DNA of 64,000 nt from DATBSK01 sp964501785 (GTDB lineage Bacteria; Actinomycetota; Acidimicrobiia; IMCC26256; PALSA-555), in assembly GCA_964501785.1 (NCBI GenBank), contig CAZCUD010000002.1, forward strand, positions 248,001-312,000, in the 5' to 3' direction. This document shows positions 49,592 through 58,672 of the stretch, piece after piece. The translations under genes and the position numbers were made by a program. Under the pieces are notes generated by a model. The model did no database searches. It saw only the letters and a program-made list of their open reading frames with translations, and was not told the DNA's origin. How positions within the stretch are numbered: position 1 is the stretch's first letter; each line of letters opens with the position of its first letter.

Positions 49592-50539
49592 TCACTTCGC
49601 CTGCCAGCGCGGCGGGCGCTTCTCCGCGAAGGCCTTCGGGCCCTCCTTGGCGTCCTCGGTCTGGAAGATCTTGCTGGAGATGCGACTCTCGACCTCGAAC
49701 GCGGTCTTCAGGTCCTTGCCGAGACCCTCCAGGACGCCCGCCGCCGCGCCGATCGCCGCCTTCGCGGTCGCGGGATCGTCGACGTCGATCGTCGCGAGCA
49801 CCTCGTGCAGCGCGCGCACCGCCTTGCGGACGCGCTTGACCTCGTTCTCGTCGTGGTAGAGGCCCTGGAGCGCGCTCTCCTTGGTCGCCTGCACCGCGAG
49901 CGGCGCGTTGGCGATCATCCGCGCCGCGAACTCACGCGCGGTGTCGAGGAGCTGTTCGCGGGGGACGACCGCGTTCAGCAGCCCCATCTCGTACGCGCGC
50001 TCGGCTGGGATGAGGTCGGCGCACAGCAGGAACTCCATCGCGAGCGGCCACGGGATCTGTCGCGGCAGGCGCACGGTCGTGCCGCCGCCCGCGAACAGTC
50101 CGCGCTTCGGCTCCATGACCGCGAACTTCGCCTCCGGGCAGGCGATCCGGATGTCGCAGCCCCCGAGCATCTCCATCCCGCCGGCGGTGCAGAAGCCGTT
50201 CACGGCGGCGACGATCGGCTTGTAGAGCGGGACGTTGCGCAGCACGGCCTTGGTCCCGTCGTCGAGTCGGTAGCCGTCGATCTCCTCGAGCCCCTCCTCG
50301 GCGATGCGCTTCTGGAACTTCGTGATCTCGGGGATGTAGGTCTTCAGGTCGGCGCCGGCGAAGAACCCCTTGTCGACGCCGGTGATGATCGCGACCCAGG
50401 CCTGGTCGTCGGCGCCGAAGCGCTCCCACGCCTCGCGCAGCGCCTTGAAGTGATCCATGTCCGCGGCGTTGCGCGCCTCGGGTCGATCGATGGTGATCAG
50501 GACGACGTGCTCGGAGTCCTGCTCGTAGTGGATCGGCAC
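49592..50539 (-). CDS. Enoyl-CoA hydratase/isomerase
   Basis: A 315-residue crotonase. ADLKTY with the preceding FFAGAD forms the oxyanion hole, and both catalytic glutamates can be placed: GGMEMLGG (about residue 126) and FAVMEPKRG (about 145). It should hydrate trans-2-enoyl-CoA in the beta-oxidation series, first gene of the minus-strand operon. ATG 50539 lies 97 bases from the shared operator (50636-50659) in front of the divergent dehydrogenase gene. Confidence 0.9.
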   Translation of the reverse strand: MPIHYEQDSEHVVLITIDRPEARNAADMDHFKALREAWERFGADDQAWVAIITGVDKGFFAGADLKTYIPEITKFQKRIAEEGLEEIDGYRLDDGTKAVLRNVPLYKPIVAAVNGFCTAGGMEMLGGCDIRIACPEAKFAVMEPKRGLFAGGGTTVRLPRQIPWPLAMEFLLCADLIPAERAYEMGLLNAVVPREQLLDTAREFAARMIANAPLAVQATKESALQGLYHDENEVKRVRKAVRALHEVLATIDVDDPATAKAAIGAAAGVLEGLGKDLKTAFEVESRISSKIFQTEDAKEGPKAFAEKRPPRWQAK

Positions 50540-50635
50540 GTGTCGCCTCCATCGGCTCGCTCGTTCGGACCGGGATCCCGGCCTGTCCCTCGCTCGCCCT
50601 CGCGCTCGCCGCTACCCCGGCCGTTCCTGGGGTGC

Positions 50636-50659
50636 GAACCTGACACCATAGTCAGGTTC
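50636..50659. promoter_or_regulatory. Operator GAACCTGAC-N6-GTCAGGTTC between divergent genes
   Basis: Nine-base perfect arms GAACCTGAC (50636-50644) and GTCAGGTTC (50651-50659) separated by ACCATA. It stands between the enoyl-CoA hydratase operon and the hydroxyacid dehydrogenase gene, 22 bases before the latter's start, so a bound dimer would block at least that promoter. The inner core CTGAC-N6-GTCAG matches the importer operator at 26917-26932. Confidence 0.7.
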
Positions 50660-50680
50660 CGGACGATAGGTTCCTGCTCG

Positions 50681-51661
50681 ATGAGCACGACCCACCGCGC
50701 CTTCGTGACCGCGCCCTTCCGAGGTGACGGCCTGACCAAGCTCGAGTCGCTCGCCGACGTCGTCCTCGACCCGTGGATCGACCACACGCCCCTGCGGCTC
50801 CTCGACGGCGAGAAGCTCGCGGCGCGGATCCAGGAGGTCGAGGCCGACGTGCTGATCGTCGAGTCCGACTTCGTCACCGATCCCGTGTACGACCTGCCGC
50901 TCGTCGCGATCGGCTCGTGCCGGGGCGACCCCAACAACATCGACGTCGCGAAGGCGACCGCCAACGGCATCCCGGTCCTGCGCGCGCCCGGCCGCAACGC
51001 CGACGCCGTCGCCGAGATCACCGTCGCGCTGCTCTTCGCGGCGAACCGCGGCGTCGTCCCGGCCGATGCGGACGTGCGCGCCGGCGCGGTGTACCGCGAC
51101 GGCACCATCCCCTACCAGCGCTACCGCGCCTGGCAGCTGGCCGGTCGGACCGCCGGGCTCGTCGGACTGGGCGCGGTCGGACGGGCGGTGCGGTGGCGCC
51201 TCGAGGGACTCGGGATGCGGGTCATCGCCCACGATCCCTATGCGGACGACGCGACGCACTCGCTCGACGACCTGCTCGCCGAGTCCGACGTCGTGTCGCT
51301 CCACGCCGCGGTGACGCCCGACACCGAAGGGCTGATCGGTGCGGAGCAGTTCGCCCGGATGAAGGACGGCGCGATCTTCGTGAACTCGGCCCGGGCGCAG
51401 CTGCACGACACCGACGCGCTCGTCGCCGCACTCGAGTCGGGCAAGCTCGCGGGCGCGGCGCTCGACCACTTCGTCGGCGAGAACCTGGCGGTCGACCACC
51501 CGCTCGTGGGCATGAGCAACGTCGTCCTGACCCCGCACATCGGCGGTGCGACCTACGACACCGAGGCCAACCACTCGCGCCTCATCGCCGACGGCCTCGA
51601 GGCGCTGCTCGACGGCCGGCGACCGGACAACCTCGTGAACCCGGAGGTGCTCGATGGCTGA
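50681..51661 (+). CDS. D-2-hydroxyacid dehydrogenase (phosphoglycerate dehydrogenase-like)
   Basis: A 326-residue NAD(P)-dependent enzyme. The Rossmann motif GLVGLGAVGRAVRWRLEGLG is near residue 148, and catalytic Arg, Glu and His can be placed in NSARAQLHD, DHFVGE and TPHIGGAT. The family oxidises or reduces 2-hydroxy acids. It overlaps the class II aldolase gene by eight bases, so the pair likely handles one sugar-acid or glycolate-type compound. The ATG follows a promoter with an operator (50636-50659). Confidence 0.87.
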   Translation: MSTTHRAFVTAPFRGDGLTKLESLADVVLDPWIDHTPLRLLDGEKLAARIQEVEADVLIVESDFVTDPVYDLPLVAIGSCRGDPNNIDVAKATANGIPVLRAPGRNADAVAEITVALLFAANRGVVPADADVRAGAVYRDGTIPYQRYRAWQLAGRTAGLVGLGAVGRAVRWRLEGLGMRVIAHDPYADDATHSLDDLLAESDVVSLHAAVTPDTEGLIGAEQFARMKDGAIFVNSARAQLHDTDALVAALESGKLAGAALDHFVGENLAVDHPLVGMSNVVLTPHIGGATYDTEANHSRLIADGLEALLDGRRPDNLVNPEVLDG

Positions 51662-52331
51662 CGACGAGCGACACGAACCGAAGCTGTCCGCGGAGGAGAC
51701 CAAGGAGCAGGTCCTCTGGACCGCACAGGAGATGCTGCGCTCCGGGCTCGTGGAGGGGACGGCGGGGAACCTCGGCGCCCGCCTGCCCGACGGCAACGCG
51801 GTGCTGACCCCGTCGTCGCTCGACTACCTGGAGATGACGCTCGACGATCTCGTCGTCTGCGACCTCGAAGGCAACGTCGTCGAGGGTGAGCGATCGCCCA
51901 CGACCGAGAAGGCGCTGCACCTCTCGGCGCTGCGTCTGCATCCCGAGATCCACGCCACGATGCACTGTCACGCGAAGCACGCGACGATGTTCGCCCTCGT
52001 GCGCGAGCCCATCCCCGCGGTCATCGAGGAGTTCGACGTGTACGTCGGCGGCGACGTCGAGGTCGCCGACTACAAGACCACCGGCACCGACGAGCTCGCC
52101 GAGGAGGTCGCCAAGCGGGTCCAGGACCGCGCCTGCGTGCTGATGGCGAACCACGGCCTCTTCGCCGTGGGCGGCACACCCAAGGACGTGCTGCACATCG
52201 CGGCGCTCGTCGAGCGCACTGCCGAGATCGTCTGGGGAGCCCGTGCCCTCGGGAAGGTCGTGCCGCTCCCCGACGAGGTGGGCAAGCAGTTCCAGGGCTA
52301 CTACCGCTTCGGCCGCACCGGGAAGTTCTAG
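51654..52331 (+). CDS. Class II aldolase/adducin-family protein
   Basis: A 225-residue zinc lyase-type protein. SGLVEGTAGNLGAR opens the fold and H-x-H metal ligands lie in MHCHAKHA (about 102-109) with a third in ANHGLF (about 163); acid P-T-E-K-A (about 84-88) positions phosphate-like groups. Relatives split L-fuculose phosphate and similar aldols or act as decarboxylases. Coupled to the dehydrogenase by overlap. Substrate unknown. Confidence 0.87.
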   Translation: MADDERHEPKLSAEETKEQVLWTAQEMLRSGLVEGTAGNLGARLPDGNAVLTPSSLDYLEMTLDDLVVCDLEGNVVEGERSPTTEKALHLSALRLHPEIHATMHCHAKHATMFALVREPIPAVIEEFDVYVGGDVEVADYKTTGTDELAEEVAKRVQDRACVLMANHGLFAVGGTPKDVLHIAALVERTAEIVWGARALGKVVPLPDEVGKQFQGYYRFGRTGKF

Positions 52332-52367
52332 GATCGACGCTCCACATGGAGCGCGAAGGGATCAACC

Positions 52368-53360
52368 GTGCGCTTCGGTGACAAGGCAGTCGTGGTCACC
52401 GGAGCCGGCGGCTTCATCGGCAGCGCACTCGTCGAAGCGCTCGTGCGCGACGGTGCGAGCGTCCGCGCGATGTTGCGCTACACGTCGCGGGGCGAGCGCG
52501 GCTGTCTCGACTACCTCGCCGACGATCTCCTCGACGCGATGGAGATCACCGCAGGCGACGTGCGCGACCCCGACGCGGTTCGCTCGGTGCTCCAGGGTGC
52601 CGACGTCGTGTTCCACCTCGCCGCACTGGTCGGGATCCCCTACTCCTATGAGCACCCCCAAGAGGTCATCGACACCAACGTCATGGGCACCGCGAACGTG
52701 CTGCTCGCGGCGAAGGAGCTCGGCGGCTTCGAGTCGATCGTCCTGACGTCCACGAGCGAGGTGTACGGCTCGGCGCTTCGGGTCCCGATGGACGAGCAGC
52801 ACCCGCTGCAGGCGCAGTCCCCCTACAGCGCCTCGAAGATCGCCGCCGATGCGCTCGGGGTGAGCTTCCACCGCTCGTTCGGGCTTCCCGTCCGGATCGT
52901 CCGACCGTTCAACGCCTACGGCCCCCGTCAGTCGGCGCGCGCGGTCATCCCGACGATCATCAGCCAGGCGCTCGTCGGCGACCAGGTCCGTCTCGGGACG
53001 CTCGAGACGCGCCGTGACTTCACCTTCGTCGAGGACACCGCGCGCGGGTTCCTCGCGGTCGGGAGCGCCGAGCAGGCGATCGGCGAGGTCGTCAACGTCG
53101 GCTCCGGCACCGACGTCAGCATCGGTGACATCGTCGAGAAGGTGCAGGAGATCGTCGGCCGCCCGCTCGACGTCACCGAGGAGTCACGCCGGCTGCGGCC
53201 CGAGAAGAGCGAGGTGACGCGCCTGCACGCCGACGCGACGCTCGCGCGCGAGCTCGCCGGCTGGTCGCCCGAGGTGTCGCTCGACGAGGGGCTGCGCCGC
53301 ACCACCGAGTGGATCGCCGAGCACCTCGCGGAGTACCGGCCGCACGAGTACGCGGTCTGA
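52368..53360 (+). CDS. NAD-dependent 4,6-dehydratase-like sugar-nucleotide SDR (LegB-like)
   Basis: A 330-residue extended short-chain dehydrogenase. NAD motif GAGGFIG at residues 12-18, STSEVYGSA and the YSASK active-site motif near residue 152 identify the sugar-nucleotide dehydratase/epimerase class. ALVGIPYSYEHPQEVIDTNV and YGPRQSARAVIPTII are especially close to LegB-type 4,6-dehydratases of legionaminic acid synthesis. GTG start after GATCAACC. Seven bases separate it from the nucleotidyltransferase gene, so the two act in sequence on an NDP-sugar. No aminotransferase is nearby. Confidence 0.82.
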   Translation: MRFGDKAVVVTGAGGFIGSALVEALVRDGASVRAMLRYTSRGERGCLDYLADDLLDAMEITAGDVRDPDAVRSVLQGADVVFHLAALVGIPYSYEHPQEVIDTNVMGTANVLLAAKELGGFESIVLTSTSEVYGSALRVPMDEQHPLQAQSPYSASKIAADALGVSFHRSFGLPVRIVRPFNAYGPRQSARAVIPTIISQALVGDQVRLGTLETRRDFTFVEDTARGFLAVGSAEQAIGEVVNVGSGTDVSIGDIVEKVQEIVGRPLDVTEESRRLRPEKSEVTRLHADATLARELAGWSPEVSLDEGLRRTTEWIAEHLAEYRPHEYAV

Positions 53361-53367
53361 GGCCGAG

Positions 53368-54075
53368 ATGAAGACCGTGCTCCTGGCGGGCGGTCGCGGC
53401 GTGCGCCTCCGCCCCCTGACGTACACCATCCCCAAGCCCCTGCTGCCGGTCGGTGAACGCCCGATCCTCGAGGAGATCATCGATCGGCTGAAGAAGCTCG
53501 GCTTCTCCGACATCGTCATCGCCGTCGGCTACCGCGCCGAGCTGATCGAGACGTACTTCGGCGATGGCTCGCAGTTCGACGTCGAGATCCGCTACTCGCG
53601 CGAATCGGAGCCCCTGGGCACGGCCGGACCGCTCGGGCAGGTGCGATCGCAGCTGTGCGCCGACGAGCCCGAGTCGAGCTCGGTGCTGGTGATGAACGGC
53701 GACCTGCTGACGGAGCTCGACCTCCGCGCGCTCGTCGCGGCGCACGAGGCCGCCGAGAACGACCTGACGATGGTCACCCGCGAGTACCAGCTCCGCCACC
53801 CCTACGGCGTCCTCCAGCTCGACGGCGACCGCATCACGGGGATCGTCGAGAAGCCGGCGGTGACCGACACGGTCAACGCCGGCATCTACGTGTTCCGCTG
53901 GTCGACGCTCGACCTCATCCCGCCCGGCAGCCCGTACGAGATCCCGCACCTCGTCAACGTCGCGGCCGGCTCCGGTCGCAAGATCGCGTCGTATCCGTTC
54001 TCGGGTCAGTGGCTGGCGATCGACCGGCCCGAGAACCTCGAGGAGGCAGCCCGCATCGTCGGGCAGAGCGGATGA
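53368..54075 (+). CDS. Sugar-1-phosphate nucleotidyltransferase
   Basis: A 235-residue enzyme making an NDP-sugar from a sugar phosphate. LLAGGRGVRLRPLTYTIPKP is the signature loop (residues 5-24), VLVMNGDLLTELD holds the metal-binding aspartate, and GIVEKP and NAGIYVF are family motifs. Similar to mannose/glucosamine guanylyltransferases (PtmE-like), but nucleotide choice is not deducible. It overlaps the next gene by four bases (ATGA at 54072). Confidence 0.87.
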   Translation: MKTVLLAGGRGVRLRPLTYTIPKPLLPVGERPILEEIIDRLKKLGFSDIVIAVGYRAELIETYFGDGSQFDVEIRYSRESEPLGTAGPLGQVRSQLCADEPESSSVLVMNGDLLTELDLRALVAAHEAAENDLTMVTREYQLRHPYGVLQLDGDRITGIVEKPAVTDTVNAGIYVFRWSTLDLIPPGSPYEIPHLVNVAAGSGRKIASYPFSGQWLAIDRPENLEEAARIVGQSG

Positions 54076-54806
54076 CGGTCTCGATCGTCGTCCCGGTGCG
54101 CAACGAGCGCGACACGGTGATGGAGCTCCTCGATCGCCTGCGGGCCGTCGACTGCGGGATGCCGAAGGAGATCATCGTCGTCGACGGCGCGTCGACCGAC
54201 GGAACCCGCGAGGCGCTCGCGACGCTCGAAGGCGAGCCCGACGTCGTCCTCGTCCTCGAGGACGAGGCCCGCGGCAAGGGTCGGGCCGTGCGCACCGGCT
54301 TCGCCCGGGCGACCGGCGACATCGTCATGATCCAGGACGCAGACCTGGAGCTCGACCCCTCGCAGATCCCCTCGCTCCTCGCGCCGATCCTGTCGGGGGC
54401 GAGCGACGTCGTGTACGGGTCGCGGTTCAAGGGATCGGGCAAGGGGCCCGCGCCGCTCGTCGGCTACGTGGGCAACAAGGGCCTCACGTGGACGGCGAAC
54501 CTGCTCTACGGCAAGCACCTCACCGACATCCTCACCTGCTACAAGGTGATGCGCGCCGAGGTGCTGCGCGATCTCGTGCTGCGCTGTGACGGCTTCGACA
54601 TCGACGCCGAGATCACCTGCGCGCTGCTGCGAGCAGGGCACCGGATCGTCGAGGTGCCGGTGACGTTCGAGCCGCGCGGCGTCGAGGACGGGAAGAAGCT
54701 CACGCCCGGCGTCGGGTGGGGCGTCCTCCGCGCGATCGTGCGGATCCGATGGTCGAGGGCGTACGGCCACGACCGCCACGAGATCGCCCGAGGCGGCGTG
54801 GGGTAG
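54072..54806 (+). CDS. Glycosyltransferase family 2
   Basis: A 244-residue soluble GT-A enzyme. SIVVPVRNERDTVMELLDRL starts the nucleotide fold, VVDGASTDGT and MIQDADLELD carry the DxD region, and SRFKGSGKGP resembles polyprenol-phosphate glycosyltransferases such as DPM1-type. It may charge a lipid carrier for the GT39-like or AftD-like enzymes. Coupled by overlap with the nucleotidyltransferase. No transmembrane helix. Confidence 0.87.
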   Translation: MTVSIVVPVRNERDTVMELLDRLRAVDCGMPKEIIVVDGASTDGTREALATLEGEPDVVLVLEDEARGKGRAVRTGFARATGDIVMIQDADLELDPSQIPSLLAPILSGASDVVYGSRFKGSGKGPAPLVGYVGNKGLTWTANLLYGKHLTDILTCYKVMRAEVLRDLVLRCDGFDIDAEITCALLRAGHRIVEVPVTFEPRGVEDGKKLTPGVGWGVLRAIVRIRWSRAYGHDRHEIARGGVG

Positions 54807-54816
54807 GCACGTACCG

Positions 54817-56265
54817 ATGCGGTTCACGGTGATCGGTCACAGCACCCTGTTCGTCGAGACGAGCGGCCCGACGATCCTCGTCGACCCCTGGTTCGGCGGG
54901 TCGTGCTACTGGCGTTCGTGGTGGCACTACCCCCCGAACGGCGACATCGATCCCGCCTGGCTGCGTCCCGACTTCCTCTACATCACGCACGACCACTTCG
55001 ACCACTTCCACTATCCCAGCGTCCGGCGCCTCGACCGGTCGACGAAGGTGCTCGTGCCGCGCTTCGGGGTCGACTTCATGGACGCCGAGTTCCGCCGACT
55101 GGGTTTCGATGACGTGACCGAGCTGCCGCACGGTCGCACGCACCGCCTGTCCGAGGACGTGACCGTCGCGTCGTTCCAGTACGGGTTCGACGACTCGTTG
55201 TTCGTGGTCCGCGACGGCGACACGACGATCTGGGACGTGAACGACTGCAAGATCCGCGGACGGTCGCTGCGCAAGGTCGCCGCCCGCTTCGGTCGGCCCG
55301 CGGTCGCGCTCAAGAGCCACTCGTTCGCCGAGGGGTACCCCAACTGCTACGTGTCCGAGGACCCGGCCGACGTGTCGCTGGTCACCCGCCAGACCTTCGT
55401 GCAGGACTTCTGCTCGGCGATCGACGAGATCGAGCCGCGCTACGCCGTGCCCTTCGCGAGCATGGTCGGCTTCCTGCACCCGGAGTCGATGCGCTGCAAC
55501 GAGTTCCTCGTGACGCCTCCCGAGGTGAAGGCCGCGTACGAGTCGCTGCGCCCGGGCTCGTCGACCGAGGTCGTGACGATGGCCCCCGGCGACTCGTGGG
55601 ACAGCGAGCACGGCTTCACGGTCGCCGACTTCGACTGGTACGCCGACCGCGACGCGCACCTGGCCGAGCTCGCCGACCTCGCCGAGCCGGCCCTGGCTCG
55701 GGCCCGTCACGAGGAATCGGAGCGGTCCCTGACGTTCGCGGAGTTCCAGGCGTTCTTCGAGGGCTTCGTCCGGGCGCTCCCACCCTTCACCGGGCGGTAC
55801 GCGATCAAGCGGCCGATCGTGTTCCGCTGCTGGGACGTCGAGGACGCTCCGTACTGGGTCGTCGACGTGCGGGCGAAGCGCGTGTACGAGGCGGCGACGC
55901 CGCCCGAGGAGACGGCGACCGTCACCAAGATCGATCGCGGCGTGCTCGCCGACTCCATCGCCAACTCGATCGTCCACTACGTGCACATCTCGATGAGGTT
56001 CCAGACCGACGTGACCCCCGGGTGCGTCGGCGACGACCTCGCGTTCTGGGGGCTGCTCTACTTCTACGAGCTCGGGTACCTCCCGGCACGGCGCCTGCTC
56101 CGCCCGCGCATGATGCGCGCCGCGTGGCGCCGCCGCACCGAGTTCCTCCAGGCCGCGCGCGCCGCGATCGGCGGTCGCGGGTCGTTCGCCGACCGCATGG
56201 CCGAGATGCTCGCCAGCCAGGAAGACGACGAGCGCGTCGGCGCGGCTACTGACCGAGGACGCTGA
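54817..56265 (+). CDS. MBL-fold metallohydrolase, UlaG-like
   Basis: A 482-residue protein with an N-terminal metallo-beta-lactamase domain (about 1-260). The motif THDHFDHFH (residues about 58-66) provides the zinc ligands, with WDVNDCKI and KSHSFAEG supplying further ligands. A C-terminal half (about 270-482) with Trp- and aromatic-rich patches is unfamiliar. UlaG-type enzymes open lactones or cleave phosphoesters; context in a sugar-nucleotide cluster suggests glycan-related chemistry. It ends by overlapping the convergent gene by 20 bases. Confidence 0.78.
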   Translation: MRFTVIGHSTLFVETSGPTILVDPWFGGSCYWRSWWHYPPNGDIDPAWLRPDFLYITHDHFDHFHYPSVRRLDRSTKVLVPRFGVDFMDAEFRRLGFDDVTELPHGRTHRLSEDVTVASFQYGFDDSLFVVRDGDTTIWDVNDCKIRGRSLRKVAARFGRPAVALKSHSFAEGYPNCYVSEDPADVSLVTRQTFVQDFCSAIDEIEPRYAVPFASMVGFLHPESMRCNEFLVTPPEVKAAYESLRPGSSTEVVTMAPGDSWDSEHGFTVADFDWYADRDAHLAELADLAEPALARARHEESERSLTFAEFQAFFEGFVRALPPFTGRYAIKRPIVFRCWDVEDAPYWVVDVRAKRVYEAATPPEETATVTKIDRGVLADSIANSIVHYVHISMRFQTDVTPGCVGDDLAFWGLLYFYELGYLPARRLLRPRMMRAAWRRRTEFLQAARAAIGGRGSFADRMAEMLASQEDDERVGAATDRGR

Positions 56266-56725
56266 GGAACTCGTCGAGCTGCGCCGAGTTCTGGCCGAGC
56301 AGCATCGTCTCGACCTCGAAGGCGGTGCCGTCGGCGAGCTCGATGTCGATCGCCGCCGTCGCCTTCTGCGGCACCGCGGAGACCTTCAGGCCCTCGCGTG
56401 GCCACACGTACAGCGGGTCCTTCAGCTTGAGGCCGCCGAATCCCTGCTTCGCCTCGTAGACGTACACGTCGTCGGCGGTCAGGCACAGGATCGCGCTCTT
56501 GGTCTGGAAGGCGGTGATCTTCCCGAGGCCCCCGGCCTTCGGGTTGCCCTTGTTGCCCTGCATCTTGCTCACCGCCATGCCGGCGAGCGGGCTGATCTTC
56601 GACAGCCCGATCCCGGCCCCCATCGCGCCCGCCGCGCCCCGCGGCTGCACCGCGATCATCCCGAGCACCGGCGAACCGATGTGGTCACTCGCCTTGCGAA
56701 CCCAGTCGTCGAACGTCTCCGCCAT
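56246..56725 (-). CDS. Hypothetical protein, PH-like pair member A
   Basis: A 159-residue protein without signal peptide or membrane helix; no named family. It aligns with the next upstream gene product: GSPVLGMIAVQPRGAAGAMG versus SEPVVAVGIVQPAGTWGSAG, then AFQTKSAILCLTADDVYVYE versus VFKTNRQTLIALTADKLYAF. Strand-rich pattern with a C-terminal helix suggests a PH-like or lipid/peptide binding fold. The Met-rich segment GIGLSKISPLAGMAVSKMQG has an unusual Gly/Met/Lys mix. Function unknown. Confidence 0.6.
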   Translation of the reverse strand: MAETFDDWVRKASDHIGSPVLGMIAVQPRGAAGAMGAGIGLSKISPLAGMAVSKMQGNKGNPKAGGLGKITAFQTKSAILCLTADDVYVYEAKQGFGGLKLKDPLYVWPREGLKVSAVPQKATAAIDIELADGTAFEVETMLLGQNSAQLDEFLSVLGQ

Positions 56726-56768
56726 GTGTCGTCCCTTCCGCCCGTCGGTCCGACGTGGACCGGTCCAG

Positions 56769-57239
56769 CTAGCCCTTCACGATCTCGTCGAGCAGCGCGT
56801 CGTTGAAGCCGCGTGACATCGCGGTCGTCGCCTCGAGCTCGTAGCGGTCACCCGTCACCTTGTGCTCGATGATGATCTGCGTCGACACCTTGCCGTCGGA
56901 GGTCGCGACGGCGAGGTCCTTCCGGTTCCATGCGGCGAGCTCGCCGATGATCTTCATGCCGCCCCACCCCGCCTTCGTCTCGAAGGCGTAGAGCTTGTCG
57001 GCGGTCAGCGCGATCAGGGTCTGCCGGTTGGTCTTGAACACCGCGCCGCCCGTATGGAGGTCTCCTGCCCGCTTGTTGGCCGACTTCTTCATCAGCATCC
57101 CCGCGAGCCCGCTGACCTGCATGACCCCGGCCGACCCCCAGGTCCCGGCCGGCTGCACGATCCCGACCGCGACGACCGGCTCGGAGACCCTCTCCTGTGC
57201 CTTCTCCCGCATCGAGTCCGCGTTGTCGATCATCCCCAT
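56769..57239 (-). CDS. Hypothetical protein, PH-like pair member B
   Basis: A 156-residue paralogue of the neighbouring gene product (43 bases between them). EPVVAVGIVQPAGTWGSAGV, TLIALTADKLYAFETKAGWG and RYELEATTAMSRGFNDALL follow the same plan of strands and a final helix. ATG 57239 is preceded by AAGGAGCCGGC; an upstream ATG at 57299 would add 20 residues without a ribosome site. Tandem duplication with divergence to two co-expressed subunits is likely. Function unknown. Confidence 0.6.
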   Translation of the reverse strand: MGMIDNADSMREKAQERVSEPVVAVGIVQPAGTWGSAGVMQVSGLAGMLMKKSANKRAGDLHTGGAVFKTNRQTLIALTADKLYAFETKAGWGGMKIIGELAAWNRKDLAVATSDGKVSTQIIIEHKVTGDRYELEATTAMSRGFNDALLDEIVKG

Positions 57240-57338
57240 CGCCGGCTCCTTCCGGGTCGCCGCGGACAGATCTTGCCCGCCGCTAGGTTGACGTGCCATG
57301 CCTCGGGCCGCTTACACACGACCGTCGGGGCGGGTCGC

Positions 57339-58661
57339 GTGACCCTCGACCCGGCCCGGCGCCACTTCTCCCCCGAGATCGAGGCGATGTCCCGTCGCGA
57401 GCTCGACGCCCTGCGGGAGGAGAAGCTGCTCGGCGACCTCGTGCCCTGGTCGTACGAGCGCTCGGGCCTGATCCGCGAGACCTGGGACGCCGCGGGCATC
57501 ACCCCGGCGGACGTCCAGTCGATGGACGACTACCACGAGAAGGTCCCGTTCATCGACAAGGACGCGATCCGCTCGTACCGAGACCGCCACGGCGACCCCT
57601 ACGGCGGGCTGCTCTGCCTCGATCCCGCGGACCCGTCGATGAAGGGCATCTTCTCGGCGATCTTCTCGACGTCGGGGACGACCGGCGACCCGACCCCGGC
57701 GCCGTACGCCGGACGCGGCCCCAGCATGCTCGTGCGCGAGTTCTGGGAGCTCGGGGCGCGACCGGGCGACCACTTCCTGCACTGCCTCTTCACGTTCCGC
57801 GGACCCGGCATCCACGACACGATCCGCGGCATCGGTGCGACGCCGGTGTTCGTCGACCACCAGCCCGCCGACGTGGCCCAGCTGTTCCGCTTCAGCACCG
57901 AGCTGCGCCCGACCGGCTGGTACACGCTCTCGGGTCCGCTGATCATGATGATCGAAGAGGCCGCGACACGCCTCGGCGTCGACCTGCAGGACGTGTGCTC
58001 GTCGTACAAGGGCGTGATCTTCGCGGGCGAGCCCCTCGGACCTCGCGCCCGTCGCCGCGTCGAGGAGTGGGGCCTCGAGCTGTTCATCCAGACCAGCCTC
58101 GGCGACGTCGGCGCCGCGACCGAGTGCCAGGAGCACGACGGCTGCCACATGTGGGAGGACTGCGCCTACATCGAGTGCCTCGATCCCGAGGGCACCAAGC
58201 CGGTCGCCGAGGGTGACCGGGGCGAGCTGGTCTCGACGACCCTCGTCGACAAGATCGCTCCGCTGCTGCGGTACCGGTCGGACGACCTCGTGCGGGTGTC
58301 GCGCGAGCAGTGCGGTTGCGGACGCACGCACGGTCGGGTCTGGCCGCTCGGCCGGAAGGGCGACGAGCTGCTCGTCGACGGCATCTCGGTGCTCCCCGGC
58401 GACGTGTGGGGTGCGGTCGAGAGCATCGACGAGACCAACGGCCTGTTCCAGCTCATCCGCCCGGCGCGGGAGGTCGACGTGCTGAAGCTGCGCGTCGGCT
58501 ACTCGAGCGAGGGCCCGGGCGGGCTCCCGGGCCTGCGGGCACGCGTCGAGGACGCCGTCGAAGAGGCGGTGGGCGTGCGACCCGAGATCGACCTCGTCGA
58601 GCGCGACGTGCTCCTCCGCCAGGGCCCGCCGCACAAGATCCCCCGAGTGACGAAGGCATGA
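57339..58661 (+). CDS. Phenylacetate-CoA ligase-like (PaaK/F390 synthetase) enzyme
   Basis: A 440-residue adenylating enzyme of the PaaK group. FSTSGTTGDPTPAPYAGR is the nucleotide loop, SSYKGVIFAGEPLGPRARRR the core, QCGCGRTHGRVWPLGRKGDE and the C-terminal KIPRVTKA the last motif. Cysteines around CQEHDGCHMWEDCAYIE may bind zinc. The family makes aryl-CoA or F390. Substrate unknown. GTG 57339 follows GGGGCGGG. It is separated by 82 bases and a hairpin from the next gene. Confidence 0.83.
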   Translation: MTLDPARRHFSPEIEAMSRRELDALREEKLLGDLVPWSYERSGLIRETWDAAGITPADVQSMDDYHEKVPFIDKDAIRSYRDRHGDPYGGLLCLDPADPSMKGIFSAIFSTSGTTGDPTPAPYAGRGPSMLVREFWELGARPGDHFLHCLFTFRGPGIHDTIRGIGATPVFVDHQPADVAQLFRFSTELRPTGWYTLSGPLIMMIEEAATRLGVDLQDVCSSYKGVIFAGEPLGPRARRRVEEWGLELFIQTSLGDVGAATECQEHDGCHMWEDCAYIECLDPEGTKPVAEGDRGELVSTTLVDKIAPLLRYRSDDLVRVSREQCGCGRTHGRVWPLGRKGDELLVDGISVLPGDVWGAVESIDETNGLFQLIRPAREVDVLKLRVGYSSEGPGGLPGLRARVEDAVEEAVGVRPEIDLVERDVLLRQGPPHKIPRVTKA

Positions 58662-58672
58662 GGCGAGCGACC

